Source: Gnetum montanum
Taxonomy: Eukaryota > Streptophyta > Gnetopsida > Gnetales > Gnetaceae
Assembly: GCA_015680685.1 (NCBI GenBank)
Contig: MNCI01002112.1
Span: forward strand, 363,032 to 415,688
DNA length: 52,657 nucleotides
Reading direction: 5' to 3'
Every line of letters starts with the position of its first letter. Position 1 is the stretch's first letter. The position numbers were made by a program, and so were the translations under genes. Shown here piece by piece: positions 1 to 10,350 of this stretch. The notes below the pieces were generated by a model. That model made no database searches, was not told where the DNA came from, and saw only the letters and a program-made list of their open reading frames with translations.

Positions 1-729
1 GGGCGGGAACATTTGCGTTGAATGAGTTGTCGGTACAGTGTGAGCTTGTACCTGAGGGATGAAATGGGGTGCGGCGGTCGCCGGGACCACCGCCAGAATA
101 CTAATTACGTGTTGCAATGGACCCACCCCCGCGTTATGGTGCGGTTGTTGTGCTTGCAACCCAGACGGCTGCGCGTTGGCCTGCGGAAAGACAGGGATTT
201 GCGTTTGCGTGGTCGCGGCTGGGTCAAGAGAGGCTGCCTCTCTGTCGAACAACAGATTTACTTGTGTGTGGGGCGTCAGATTATGGAACGAATGTTCCGA
301 CAGAGCCGCGAATTCGTCCTCTACCTCTTCCCCATGCTGGGGCTCCACCACAGGTTGTGAAGTCTGGCCTCTGGCCATGACCAACTGTGCGATAAGTTCG
401 TGTTGGTGTTCGGTCAAGGGGATTATGTCGTAGGCTGTCGGCTTAAAATCATAGCCCCCTCGATGGAGCACCTCAAAGTTTCACTTCGCCTCCAGCTCAG
501 CTCGGCTAAGAGCCAGCCTCGCCTGGATCTCGATGCATATGAAATTGTATTCTTTAGGGGTTATAACCGTGAAGATAGGCTCTTTCCCCTGAACCCTCAA
601 TGACCGACGCAATGGTCCCTGAGGTCCCGTTGCACCAGGAGCTGGTCCTGTAACCACTGTAGGATTCATAGGCGCGACACCCAGATCGGTGGTGACCATG
701 GCGGTTGTGTTTGAGTAAAAGGAATCCAT
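1..729 (-). pseudogene. Gag-like N-terminal region of a young LTR element, truncated by the window edge
   Basis: Read on the minus strand, one frame runs from an ATG at 729-727 to the window edge, broken once by a TGA at 481-483 and in the same frame on both sides. An upstream in-frame ATG at 825 is possible, but the later one (MDSFYSNTTAMVTTDLG) looks more natural. The product is rich in Pro, Gln, Ala and Thr, with an acidic patch (HGEEVEDEF) and no membrane segment. I see no capsid core, zinc knuckle or protease motif, so the diagnostic part of gag would lie left of the window. The call rests on position: it follows an LTR-like region with a correctly oriented TATA box. CpG content is high compared with most of the window, suggesting a recent copy. 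It could instead be an unrelated captured gene. Confidence 0.45.
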
Positions 730-1090
730 TGATCGATGAAGTCGAGAGTAACTGGTAATCGGATCTAAAAGAAAATGGCTGGCAACAAAAAGCACAAAAA
801 GGCTTTCTACCCTGTAGGATTTCAAAGAAATCTTCCTTGCGACCGATCTATACCACGCGATTGACCGTAGACTTCCCTAGAGGTATTACGTCTATGGTTT
901 AGGGTATGGATCACTACCAGGGTTACCCAAAATATTCAGATCGGAGCCTAAAGGCCCTCCTTCTAGTGCCAGAAAACTGTAGCGACGGAAAATGTCGGCA
1001 GCTGGAAATACCGACCGAGGTTCCGACGTACACAGTTTTAGCCATGGATCCTCGCGAGGGCTATGCTGGAGAAAGCGAATCCACGACACC
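730..1090 (-). other. Leader between presumptive LTR and gag-like frame
   Basis: This CpG-rich stretch has no credible coding frame. A tRNA primer-binding site is expected near its right end, but I could not match one to a tRNA 3' end with confidence, so the LTR boundary near 1090 is only approximate. Confidence 0.3.
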
Positions 1091-1673
1091 CTGAACGTTC
1101 TTGTCGATCAGACAAGGACTTATGGGTCAGTAAAACAATGAATACTACAAATCTTTGCGTACTATGATTTGATTTAAGGAATCGTAAAACAAGGAGAAAA
1201 CGATGTAGGTGGATTGGAATGGTGATAATGCTAAACACGATAAAAGGAGGCTGACATAAGAGAAGCACATAGCTTCAAGATCTGCGCTATGACTTAAAAA
1301 TGTATATTTTGTATGAGAAATTACACTGGGGAATCCCTGATTACAGGATGTGAAACAAGCACAAAACAACAAGCAAAACAGTCTAAACAGAAGTCTGATC
1401 TACCTCGTGGACTAAAGCTGAGATGCAAGGCAGGCCAAGCTTCATCTACCGATCAATTGTTTCTAATTGATAGAGTCTTTTCAACAGAACGATTACTCCT
1501 GTCACCAGTGCTCAAAGCGAACTGTACTATGCTTCGGCTGTACGGTGATAATGTTAACGATTGCCAAAGCGCTATTCTCTGTATCTCTGCTCCAAAGTGC
1601 TAAGTGCTCTGGTGCTCAGAAATATGCTTTTGCTTCTCTGATTTTCCAACCACTGTATCTTTATCAACTGAGG

Positions 1674-1681
1674 TATTTATA
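1674..1681 (-). promoter_or_regulatory. TATA box (TATAAATA) of the leftmost LTR
   Basis: The minus strand reads CCTATAAATACC. It faces the gag-like frame, and the palindrome field lies directly upstream of it. Confidence 0.5.
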
Positions 1682-1779
1682 GGCCACGACGCTTCGTGAA
1701 AAAGGCGCAACCCTGATGACGTGGGTCCCGGATATTGCGGGCCCTGTTGGCATGATCATTTTAAGTCAGACTGTGACTA

Positions 1780-2451
1780 CACACAACACACTTGTTTGCG
1801 TGTTGTGCGTGTGAATAGCAGGTACATGCTGAGCACGCTTTAATTAATTTCAGGCTGTATTACACTCATTCGCGTTGTGTTGCGTGTATGAGCGTAATCT
1901 GGTGAAAAAACAATAAGCTCAAAATTGTTTTATGCTCACTACGCAACTGCACGTAACAAAGCATAAATAATGTGCAACTTACGCTCACTACGCAGCTGCG
2001 CGTAACAAAGCGTAAATAATGTGTAACTTACGCTCACTACGCAGCCGTGCATGATGAAGCGTAAACAATGCATAACTTACGCTCACTACGCAGCTACGCG
2101 TGATGAAGCGTAAATAATGCCCAAATTTAATGATGACATACGCAATGGTACGCACCGCCGCGTAACGAGCGTAAAGACAAGTTATCCATGCGCCGCGAGA
2201 AAAAGTGTCGAACTGTTGTGCTTCTCTAGCCTTTGACTATCTTGGAGCTTATTATGCTCATTACGCTGCCGTGCGTAATAGAGCGTAAACTTGTCCTTGA
2301 ACAAAAAGACTTAACAAAATACACAAGAAATCACATATCACGCTGCTTAAGCTTCTCCCTATGCTGAAGCAACTATCCTTCTGATGCCGGGCTATGTCGG
2401 GACACTTATCACGCTGAGCGTGATTACGCTATGTTGCATGATATGGCGTAA
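1780..2451. repeat. Field of nested TTACGC/GCGTAA palindromes in U3
   Basis: Inverted repeats recur along this stretch. CACACAACAC at 1780 pairs with 1800-1809, and TTACACTCAT at 1860 pairs with 1888-1897. Four tandem units follow at 1932-2127. At 2252-2288 an outer pair (TTATGCTC, GAGCGTAA) encloses an inner one (TTACGC, GCGTAA). TCACGC/GCGTGA lies at 2409-2423 and TTACGC/GCGTAA at 2424-2451. Many are nested, one hairpin inside another, and all lie upstream of the TATA box. Confidence 0.75.
1932..2127. repeat. 49-bp tandem repeat, four copies
   Basis: Units start at 1932, 1981, 2030 and 2079. Each contains CTCACTACGCA, a GCGTAA- or GCATGA-like inner arm and AAGCGTAAATAATG. Copies differ mostly by CG to TG or CA changes, as expected from loss of methylated CpG. 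Confidence 0.85.
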
Positions 2452-2640
2452 ACAGCAGAAGCATAGAAAGATTAAGAATCCGCACAGGAAGTTGTGGACT
2501 CGATGTTACGCGCCTCTTGGTGTTGCTCTGTCTTATTGCCCCTTCTGGAATGCTGAGATGCGCCCTTGCCTGAATTGCGAACCTTTGCCTGAGGCCGACT
2601 CGCGATTTTTAACGGTGTTTCAATGGTAAGCAGATGTCAT

Positions 2641-3060
2641 GCCATACTAGTGTTTTGTTAAACTGAATGATTCCAAAAGCGAAATATTTCTTCTAAAACC
2701 TTTGAAACTTAAATTGAGAAATGAAAAATGCACAATATGATGTTTTTAATTACCGACAATATAACACATTGAAAAATCAGACACTTAAAATATAGCAACA
2801 GGCCAAGCAGTTTATCTAAAAGAAGATGATAGTTACATGTATTTCTATTTTGCTCCAACATTGGAGGAACTTTGCACTTTCAAGTGCTAACAAAATAGAA
2901 TTTGATACAAAATTAGAGAAGTCATACTTCCTCAACAATAACAACAACAAAAACACATTTCATAAAAATACCATTTGCATGGGTATGGAGCTTGTAATAG
3001 ATTTGGTAATAACTACAGTAGAATAAACCATAACAAATTACGTCTAGAAATATAGGGATC
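2641..3060. other. AT-rich sequence, nothing recognised
   Basis: There is no frame longer than about 65 codons, no LTR similarity and no repeat that I can see. CpG dinucleotides are rare compared with the sequence to the left. Confidence 0.4.
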
Positions 3061-3869
3061 ATTGTGCACCATTTGTGAAGGAGAAATTATGTGGGCACCA
3101 TTGTGAGACAACTGTAGCGGCTATAAATAGCTTGTGAGCTGGTCTTCTCTGGGGGGGGGTCTGAGGAGGAACATCAGATTCTGGAGTAGCCAGGAACCCA
3201 ATAGGTGGACTTATTTTTTTTTGGGGGTGNAGATGCTGCATTAGGCCTCCCCCAGCATCTTAGGTTGGAACCTTTGGTCTCTCCTAGAGGTGGCAGACAC
3301 CAGACTCCCTCTACGGTGTGGGATCTAGCTTCTTCTCTCTCACCAAAATAGTGACGATATATTTTTCTTTGGCATTGCAGCAAGTAGCTCTCTCTTTGTC
3401 TCTCTCTTTCTCTCAATTGGCAGCAGTAGTGCATAGGAACAACTAAGAGACTAGTAGGTGGCAATTTCTTCCTTCTTCTTTTACGTTGCAGTAGGCAACC
3501 TTCTATCTCTCCCCAAATGGCATGCCTACGACAAATGATGCCATTTGCCTCTTTCCTTCCTTCTAGTCTAGGTGATAGGCATGCAAACTTCCAAGGTAGC
3601 GGTGGCAATCATGATAGTGACAGTGGTGTACGTGTGCATGCATCTCACTTCTTCTCTTTCTCTTCCTCTTCAACAGGAGTTGAAGTCTTCCTAGCTAACA
3701 GTGGACACCATTGACAATGATGGACCAGCGACATCAACGGGACTAGGGAAAATTTATTCATTTTAGTTACCTATTGTATTCTTGACTTTCAAGAACAATT
3801 TTTTTTTTCAAATTCCCCAATTTTCTAGTTTGATTTACTATCTTGAAACATCACATGAACCTCTCTAGT
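3061..3869 (+). other. Unassigned TATA-bearing, pyrimidine-rich segment (possible LTR fragment)
   Basis: A good TATA box (GCTATAAATAGC, TATAAATA at 3122-3129) is followed by a G run (about 3150), a single undetermined base at 3230, and CT-rich tracts with TTGCAG-type acceptor-like sites (about 3376 and 3486). The phrase CACCATTG occurs near 3098 and 3705. The 144-codon minus frame through this region has no recognisable motif and I do not support it as a gene. It may be an LTR or promoter inserted in the E0 LTR, whose recognisable part stops near 3870. Confidence 0.3.
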
Positions 3870-4398
3870 TGAGATTGTTCCTGGGTTAGCAAGTATCTGC
3901 TTGTTGGAGGTACCAAGTGATCAATTACTAGGATTACCAAGCATTAGTACATTTATGGTTGAAATTAGTTATACCGATGCAAACTCACTAAGTATGATGG
4001 AGAAAAATGTTAACTAATTGCATGGAAAGTAAAGGAACAATTAAGTAAATGTGCAAGAAAGTAAATTAAATTGCCAAACCAAGTGCTACAATGAACAGAA
4101 AAAATCTTGATTTCATGTTTCTCATGCAACAACATCTAGGTACAATAGGCACTCAAACAGAACTCTATACAATTTATTCAATTCATGTTATGGGTACTCA
4201 ATGGAAAAATATTCTAACTTTCATAGGAGAAAATTTCAAGAGTTTAGTCACATAATGCTCAAAAGGTGCCATAAACGTAGTGGATTTGTGCATTTATATA
4301 GGTATTTAAGAGGCTTGCATCAATGCTAATGTGTTGATGAAGGTAGGGATATGTTGATGTTATTACATGAATGTGACTTCATGACTTGGTATTCATCA
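3870..4398 (-). mobile_element. 3' LTR of element E0 (U3, R and part of U5)
   Basis: On the minus strand it begins TGATGAATACC at 4398, as the LTRs at 21065 (TGATGAGTC) and 51319-52177 begin. TATATAAA (TTTATATA on plus, 4293-4300) follows about 100 bp later. The body matches the R-U5 of the LTR at 9343, for example GTTAGAATATTTTTCC, TTGTAGCACTTGG and CTTGGTAATCC. Similarity fades near 3870, so the far end is missing or replaced. The U3 contains several ATCAACA/TTGATG half-sites. Confidence 0.7.
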
Positions 4399-4411
4399 TA
4401 CCCCTATGATT
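4399..4411 (-). promoter_or_regulatory. Polypurine tract of E0
   Basis: The minus strand reads AATCATAGGGGTA directly before the LTR start. N1 (GTTGTGGAGGGTA before 21065) and N4 (GTCATGGGGGTA before its LTR) match. A TTGAATACAAGTTTTT stretch upstream corresponds to CTTGAGGATGAGTTTTC in N1. Confidence 0.65.
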
Positions 4412-4617
4412 ATCTAAAAACTTGTATTCAAGTCAATAAAATTAGGATCCAGTTCTTTACAAAATTGAAGAAGAATGATATTGATAGATTGATTGACTTG
4501 AGTGTAGCATTATAAAACTTATTTGAGATTTTTACAATTTGATACTCTAACAAAATTACATACATTATAAAGCTTAGCTTAGGTCAACATGTACAAAATT
4601 GCTCCAAGGCATATGCC

Positions 4618-7385
4618 TCAAGTAGTGTTAGGAGGTGGTGGCTCCTATGGTGGGTCCTCATGTCTTAGTTATTGTCGTGGCTACCCTGTTGCTATTGTTA
4701 GTACTTCTAATAGCTAAAATGCATCTAAGAGTGCTCTCATCTTCTCTTCTTTACTTTTGGGATCATTGATTGTCAAGGAAACATTACTTGGAGTTGCTAG
4801 TGTTGGTATATCTTAGGGGCAAGGCAAAGTAGAAAACATCTCCTTGGCATTGACAAACTAGATAATAAATCATTTATGTTCTACATCAAATACCCTAACT
4901 ATGTTTTTTAGCTTCTAGTGATTTTCCAACCTCTTGGCCAAGTTCTTTGCAACTAAGCACTAATTTTTGAATTTAGCCTTATTAACCTTAATCTCCTTAG
5001 TTGCAATTTCTAACTTTTTCTTTAGCTTTTTATGGAGCTTGAACTTGCCTTTTTATAACAAGTATGAACTAGGCACCCATTTCTCCAATTCTAACCAAGG
5101 TCTCCTAGTAGTGCATATTGAAGATTCGCAAGCTCCATGGACTCTATCATCTCCTTAATTTGCAACTCTTTTATGTGGATCTCTACTTTGTTACAGGCAT
5201 TTAATCCATTGAAGATGGACTACCATACATCACCTTGTTGCTAGAGTTATTAGAGGGCATAATTCATTTTGTCTTTAGTAAGTTAGATCTACTTCTTGTT
5301 CACTTCCTTCAACATGCCAACCTTGTTCTTATAGTGATTCTTAACTTTTTCATACTTTAGGACATCATTCTTCCAAGTGGTGATTTCAATAGCCAACTTT
5401 TGCCTAATTGCATGGAACTCCTTCATTAAGAGATTTTTGTTCTATGTTGACATTCTTCTTACATCCTGGCTTACCTTGGTCAATTGCTCTTATTGAGGCT
5501 TATGATACTCTTCTAGTTATTTTTTTTTTGTTTTTTCACCTTAAGCAAGCTCCTATTTTCCTTGGTCAACTCATTTTTTTTGCATGTTTGGATAAGATCA
5601 TTGTTTGTAGTGTTTAACATGAAATTTGACAAGGACACATCCTAGATGACTCTCTTTTGATCATCTTTGATCTTATTTAGTTTATCTTGAAGCTTCTTGA
5701 AGGCTTCATCCTTGGTCAATTCTAGCCTAAGAATCATAAGATCAAATAAGTACGCTTTGAGCTATGTAACCTTCATTACTAGTTGTTGGTTAAGATTGAC
5801 TTCTTGGATTTATGCCTTAATGATGAAGAGTTCGACCCTTATCTTCAAGAGTATAAAATGGGTTATTAAAATGTCTTTCGACATGTTAAAAATATCTAGA
5901 ATTAGTTGCATAGATCTCACTAGTTTTTTCAGCACCTCCTCATATTACATAATAGTCATTCCCCTTGATGTAGTTTCTAAAAATATTTGAATATTTGCCA
6001 TGATAGTAATATTAGGCATAGGTGCTGCAAGAAATTTTAACACTTCTTCGATTCTATTTGTGACCACCTCAAATATTGTCTCTTGCCCTCTATATGGCAT
6101 GATAACTATTATCGTCTCTTCCCCTTCTTCCAATATCATTAAGAAGGATGTAGCATTTCCTAAATTTTTTTGCACTTATTACATAGGTAGGTATATTGAG
6201 AATTCTCTAATAGTAGGGTTAGCACAGTTGCTGGTTTGACTTCTTTGCATTGAGAATGGGTTAACCAAATTGTCATGCAACTAGCTCATGGTTCTTGGGA
6301 CCTTATTTAAGTTGCTTATGATTTAACAATAATATGAAGGTTTTCTTTCAAGTGCTTACTATTGCTCTCTTATTTATCTTAGGCATTTCCCTACACTTTT
6401 TTTATCCTTTACTAGTGGTGGTGATGGCACTTCTTTCTCTTAACACTACAAAGGTGGCTTTTCTTTCATCATATTTTGCTAAGATGTTATGGTGGCCTTT
6501 TGAATAATGTTGTTGAAGTAGCATGCTATTTCACCCCTTTAGTAAAGTTTTTTAATCAACTACAAGGAGGGGAATGTCTTTTTTCCTTTCTCATTTTCTT
6601 TGAATCTATTTACTATTTTTAGGAAAATGAGTTAAGGTAGGTTAATGGGAAACTTTCTACTAAGAATTGCATAGGCCTTGGTGGAGAAGAATGTAACCTT
6701 GCTTAGGCATACCATGGGATTGAGATGGTACACCAAAATCTTGAACTAGACTCTTTCCACCTTGATGAGTGCATCATACTCATGGTTTAGTTTGTAATAT
6801 CTCTACACCCATTCCTTCTTACTTCTAGCATTTGATTTAGTAGATACCTTTATGAGCTTCTCTCACACATTCAAAAGTCCCAAGGCCTCTACAATGGCCT
6901 CCATGGAGTAAGAGATGCTAATTTCTTTGATCTTTACTATAGCATCCCCTTGGTGATTTTTCCAATATAGGTATGTCTCACCAAGGTATCAACCTTCACT
7001 AGTAGGAATGGTAGGTCAAAGTGGTAAATTCTACAACTTGTGTCTCACCTCTTGTGGTGTGAACTCTAGGAAAAGTTTGAAGTTTGATTCTTAGATAACC
7101 AAAATTTGGATTTCCTTAGTCCAAATATTCTCTAAGAAGGCTTTTGTTAGAATGACCTCTAGGCTTTTTCTTCATCAAGGCACTTTGTCTTTTCTAGAGT
7201 GCTCCATCTTAGAAATTGGAATCTAGTGAACAAACTTTACTTCTAGTTCCTCCCATAGATATCTAGTTGCATTTGTTATCTTAGTACCTTACTTTGGCTG
7301 TAATATTTGCTCTTATTGCTATCCTCACCCATCCCTTAAGCACTTTTCCCTCCTCTCCCACTTGTGGATCTCGTTTTGACACAAT
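4618..7385 (-). pseudogene. ORF3 of E0 (unknown family, coiled-coil C-terminal half), decayed
   Basis: This is the minus-strand counterpart of N1 ORF3 (18122-20875), of almost identical length. The start is degraded (ATT at 7385 where N1 has ATG), next to a degraded splice acceptor (GCAA for GTAG). A conserved block at about 6600-6775 contains FKILVYHLNPMV and ends with a run like the WFKEKK of N1. The C-terminal half reads as a Lys/Glu/Leu-rich coiled coil, for example DEAFKKLQDKLNKIKDD near 5640-5705. The end (EPPPPNTT then TGA, stop at 4618-4620) matches EPPPLGTT-stop of N1. There are many in-frame stops. I know no function; being a long ORF after pol recalls the env-like ORF of Athila-type elements, but I see no transmembrane segment. 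Confidence 0.7.
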
Positions 7386-7821
7386 TTGCAATCACATGGA
7401 TGATTATTAATTAGTCATTAATTGCTTAAGTGTATACATTGGCATCTTTAATTGTCCTTTAGTTATTTTGTTTTCTTAAAAATGTAGTGTTATCACTCCT
7501 AGTTGATCATAGTCTATGAGTTTGAAGTTATAAGATAGCTAAGTGTTGTTAATTTTTATTATTTTAACCATTTATTAAGTGTAACCACCTTTGTTGCTTA
7601 GAATGTGTGGTGTTGAAGATATTCAAAATTTGTAATTTGATGTCCCCATGACAAAGAGGTCAACTTTGAGAGCTCATAAGATTTGAAATGATTGAAATTG
7701 AGTTTATGGGGTACTAGATATCGCTCTTAGAAGGGTTTAGGCTTTTAGAATCATAAAAAATTTGTTATTGTTTGCGCATAAATGGTACAAAATGGCTACT
7801 TCATCATGTGTATTATAGGGG
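7386..7821 (-). other. Leader and presumptive intron of E0 ORF3
   Basis: Between the internal TATA and ORF3, the minus strand has a leader (CCATTTTGTACCATTTATGC, then AAAGCCTAAACCCTTCTAAG) that matches the leaders at 26520 and 49620. A donor-like ACAAAGGTGGTTAC and a decayed acceptor next to the ORF start follow. Splicing is inferred from the repetition of these signals among copies. Confidence 0.45.
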
Positions 7822-7870
7822 TTATATACCACATCAATGTTGATGCATTGATGAGGCCATGTTGATGAAG
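7822..7870 (-). promoter_or_regulatory. Internal promoter of E0: TATATAA plus palindrome array
   Basis: The minus strand reads GTGGTATATAACC (TATATAA at 7828-7822). Directly upstream, at 7833-7870, are overlapping palindromic half-sites (CATCAATGCATCAACATTGATG). The same arrangement sits before the ORF3 leader at 26471-26513 and 49567-49610, and its palindromes are of the type seen in the E0 and E1 LTRs. Confidence 0.6.
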
Positions 7871-8950
7871 GGTGCTATGTCGACATGATCCAAGTCAAAA
7901 AATGTCCCTTTGATTTTAGCCTAAGTTTTGCTAATTTTGAAGTGAACATGGGGTTGAATGAGAGCATAGGAAGGGTTAAGAGATGAGGATAGTATGACAA
8001 AGCTCAATTAGAAGTTTGTAAGGCTATGTAAGCATAGACATCATGAATAGGGGTTATAATTTAAAAGGTTGATCCAAATATGATCTAAAAATGATGATGC
8101 ATTTAACTTTGGAGTTGCAACTTAATGTTTTTAGGCATGTGGAGGTGGTGTATAGACTCAACGTTCAAAAGTTATATAAGTTGGTCCTTCCCAAAGAAGG
8201 TTCGAATCCTTTATGCCCTTGTATAGCCACTTCACAAGGTATCCATAGCACATTGGAGATTAAATGTTGATCAAGTCTATATGCCATACCTAGACAACTA
8301 TTGTATTTGAAATATTGCACTATACTAAACAAGACCATTAGGCAAATAATTGGATGCAGTAGTTAGATGAATAATGAAATAAGAAGGGATTGCAAAGATA
8401 AGAACATGAGATGCTTTACCATGTCTATAATAGGCCCTTGTGTCAAATGTGATTAAACTAACCATTATATCTATCCATCCATGTTTTAGACTAAGTTCAT
8501 AATTTTATTGGTGACATTTCATTGCATCATCCCATACTTACAACCACAATACGATCACAACCATGTGAAAACATCACTAATTAAGAAACAAAAATAAAGA
8601 AGAAATTTTGATTAATTAATTACTTAAACGCTAAAATTTAAGGAAGCTTGACCATTAGTTAGAGGGGTGTTTTAGGTAACATGTTTTTCCAGTGTCATAG
8701 CCAATGTTAATCCTATTTGAGGAGTACATTCAGGAATGGATAACATGTCTTTTCAATCAAACAGTGAGACTAGCTCAATAGGTCTTTGGAATTCTTGGAA
8801 GTAGCCTACTTTTAAACAAGGATAACATGTCTTTTCAGCAGTTGCCAATGAATCATCGTTTTTTTCATTTGTGATTTAATTATTTAGTGATTGTGCTTTC
8901 CTTATGAGAGGACTACCTTTAGGCATGGGTAACATGTCTTTCCAGTAACA
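7871..8950 (-). other. E0 spacer between pol and ORF3 (pol itself absent)
   Basis: This noncoding minus-strand stretch is homologous to the E1 and E2 spacers. For example, the reverse of 8180-8260 matches 46850-46935 (CTTTGTGAGATGGTTATAT and GCATAAAGG). It is cut by the E1 LTR at 8951, so E0 lacks everything upstream. Confidence 0.6.
8673..8946 (-). repeat. Four copies of an ACTGGAAAGACATGTTACC motif
   Basis: The plus strand has GGTAACATGTTTTTCCAGT (8675), GGATAACATGTCTTTTCAAT (8738), GATAACATGTCTTTTCAGCA (8821) and GGGTAACATGTCTTTCCAGT (8927). Single or degraded copies lie in the same spacer of N1 (about 16759), E1 (25469-25486) and E2 (about 46330). Confidence 0.7.
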
Positions 8951-9342
8951 TGATGATTAAATGTAAGTCAGTTAATTACATCAATGAGTATGCATCAATG
9001 CAACCTCATTGACGTTGATGCATGCATGAATCCTATGATGAGTTTACACTATCTTTTCTTTTGCCTATATAAATGCATACACCTAGCATATTTATGACAC
9101 TTTTTAGTCATTTGATAGCCAAAATCTTGTAGTTTTCTTTCTTAAAAGTTAGAATGTTTTTTCCTCTAAGTGCTTGTAGTATGGATTGAACAAATTATAT
9201 AAAGTTTTATTCAAGTGTGTTATGTACTTGGACATATATGCATGGTAGCAATAAAATTGAGATTTCTTTTCTCTATTGTAGCATTCAAAAAAGTAGTTTG
9301 ATTTACTTTCTTATACTTTACTCTTAATGTTTATTTACTTTT
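8951..9342 (+). mobile_element. First, truncated E1 LTR (U3-R and partial U5)
   Basis: It starts TGATGATTAAATG. A U3 follows with GCATCAATGC and GTTGATGCATGC palindromes, then CCTATATAAATGC (TATA at about 9064) and an AATAAAA poly(A)-like signal (about 9250). It stops where a second copy of the same unit starts at 9343. Confidence 0.6.
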
Positions 9343-10000
9343 TGATGAAGCATCAATAAATAGGCTACATTGACAGAGCTCCATCGATGCATCCTCATCG
9401 ATGCATGGTGACATGCATTGAAATTGATGTAGGCACAATCTATATAAATGTGCATACCAACCACATTTATGGCATCTTGTGTTAATAGCATAGCAAAGCC
9501 CTTGCAATTTTTTTTCCTATAGTTAGAATATTTTCCTCTAAGTGCTCATAGTATGAGTGAAAGTGATTGTACTGAACTTTATTTGAGCACCATGTACTTG
9601 AATGCATTGGCATAAGTGATAATAAAGTTTAGATTTTTGGCATTCATTGTAGCACTTGGATTAGCTTAATCTTTCCTACTAGCACTCTACTTTAAATGCA
9701 TTTTACATTCCATGTCATAGTAATTAATCATAAACACATAAGTATGACCACATCAAGCATAACATATAATGCTTGATAATCCAAGTAGTGACCATTTGGT
9801 ACACCCAGTAATCATCACTTGGTAATCTAGTAGCATTAATACTAGTTTGGGATGTGTATGGGAAGTGGCTATGGCTACTTATGCTAGGTTAGTTAGCCTT
9901 TGAAACAAGTTAGAAAGTTAAAGTAGTTAATCATTAAAATTCATCTTCCTAGAATTGTGAAATTGTACAAAGATGTTGTAAGGACCAATATGCAATAAAT
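9343..10000 (+). mobile_element. Second E1 LTR (right end approximate)
   Basis: It starts TGATGAAGCATC. The U3 holds two CATCGATG palindromes (about 9385-9405), then TCTATATAAATGTG (TATA at about 9437), GTTAGAATATTTTCC, AATAAAG (about 9622) and a U5 matching the N1 LTR (CTTGGTAATCTAG near 9815; N1 has GCTGGTAATCCAG). The end and primer site are too decayed to fix; TGGCTTCTTCTTGTAGGGAT near 10060 may be the remnant of a tRNA-Asp primer site. Confidence 0.6.
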
Positions 10001-10350
10001 CATTAAGGAAACTATAACACACCAACAAGCACATTATTTCTAGCAATACCTAACATGGCTTCTTCTTGTAGGGATGAATCTTCACCACATATAGGAGGAC
10101 ATAATCAGTAATAAGAGGTTCTAAAAATGCCCCAAAAAATTTGTGTTATCCATGCTCATTCAAATCCCTACAATCTAAATTTCACTTTCATCTTGTACCA
10201 AGAAAAATAATTGTGTTGGAGGGATATGGAAGGAAACATCATGTTACCCCTTGATTGGTTTTTTCTTGCTATGTTAATGAATAATCTCATTAGGTTTGGT
10301 ATCATTGCACCAAATGTAGAATATGAGGTCTAGGACCATACTTACAAGGA
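10001..10350 (+). other. E1 LTR end and leader, nothing else seen
   Basis: AT-rich, no open frame and no clear primer-binding site. It is assigned to E1 only because it lies between LTR and gag. Confidence 0.35.

Larger units (their letters stand above)
1091..2640 (-). mobile_element. Presumptive 5' LTR of the leftmost element (boundaries approximate)
   Basis: On the minus strand this region reads as a long palindrome-rich U3 (about 2640 to 1690), a TATA box (1674-1681) and a shorter R-U5 (1670 to about 1090), followed by the gag-like frame. High CpG content ends abruptly near 2640, where AT-rich sequence begins, giving the outer boundary. No second LTR copy or target duplication lies in the window, so the ends cannot be fixed. 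Orientation, TATA position and the gag-like frame all agree. Confidence 0.45.

Noticed and set aside
22-433. Overlapping plus-strand frames of 87-124 codons
   Set aside because: They are the opposite strand of the GC-rich gag-like frame and have no motif.
730-1090. tRNA-like 3' end at about 1076-1092 as a primer-binding site
   Set aside because: GAATCCACGACACC resembles a Leu or Ser tRNA end but lacks CCA and needs gaps; not supportable.
3174-3608. 144-codon minus frame
   Set aside because: Low-complexity Arg/Glu-rich product from a CT-rich tract, crosses an undetermined base, no motif.
3061-3869. Calling 3061-3869 a solo LTR
   Set aside because: TATA box and TG start exist, but no CA end, sister copy or target duplication was found.
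4967-6239. Hydrophobic plus-strand frames that could suggest membrane proteins
   Set aside because: They are antisense to the ORF3 coiled coil of E0 (Lys/Glu-rich on minus), which explains the Phe/Leu/Ser composition.
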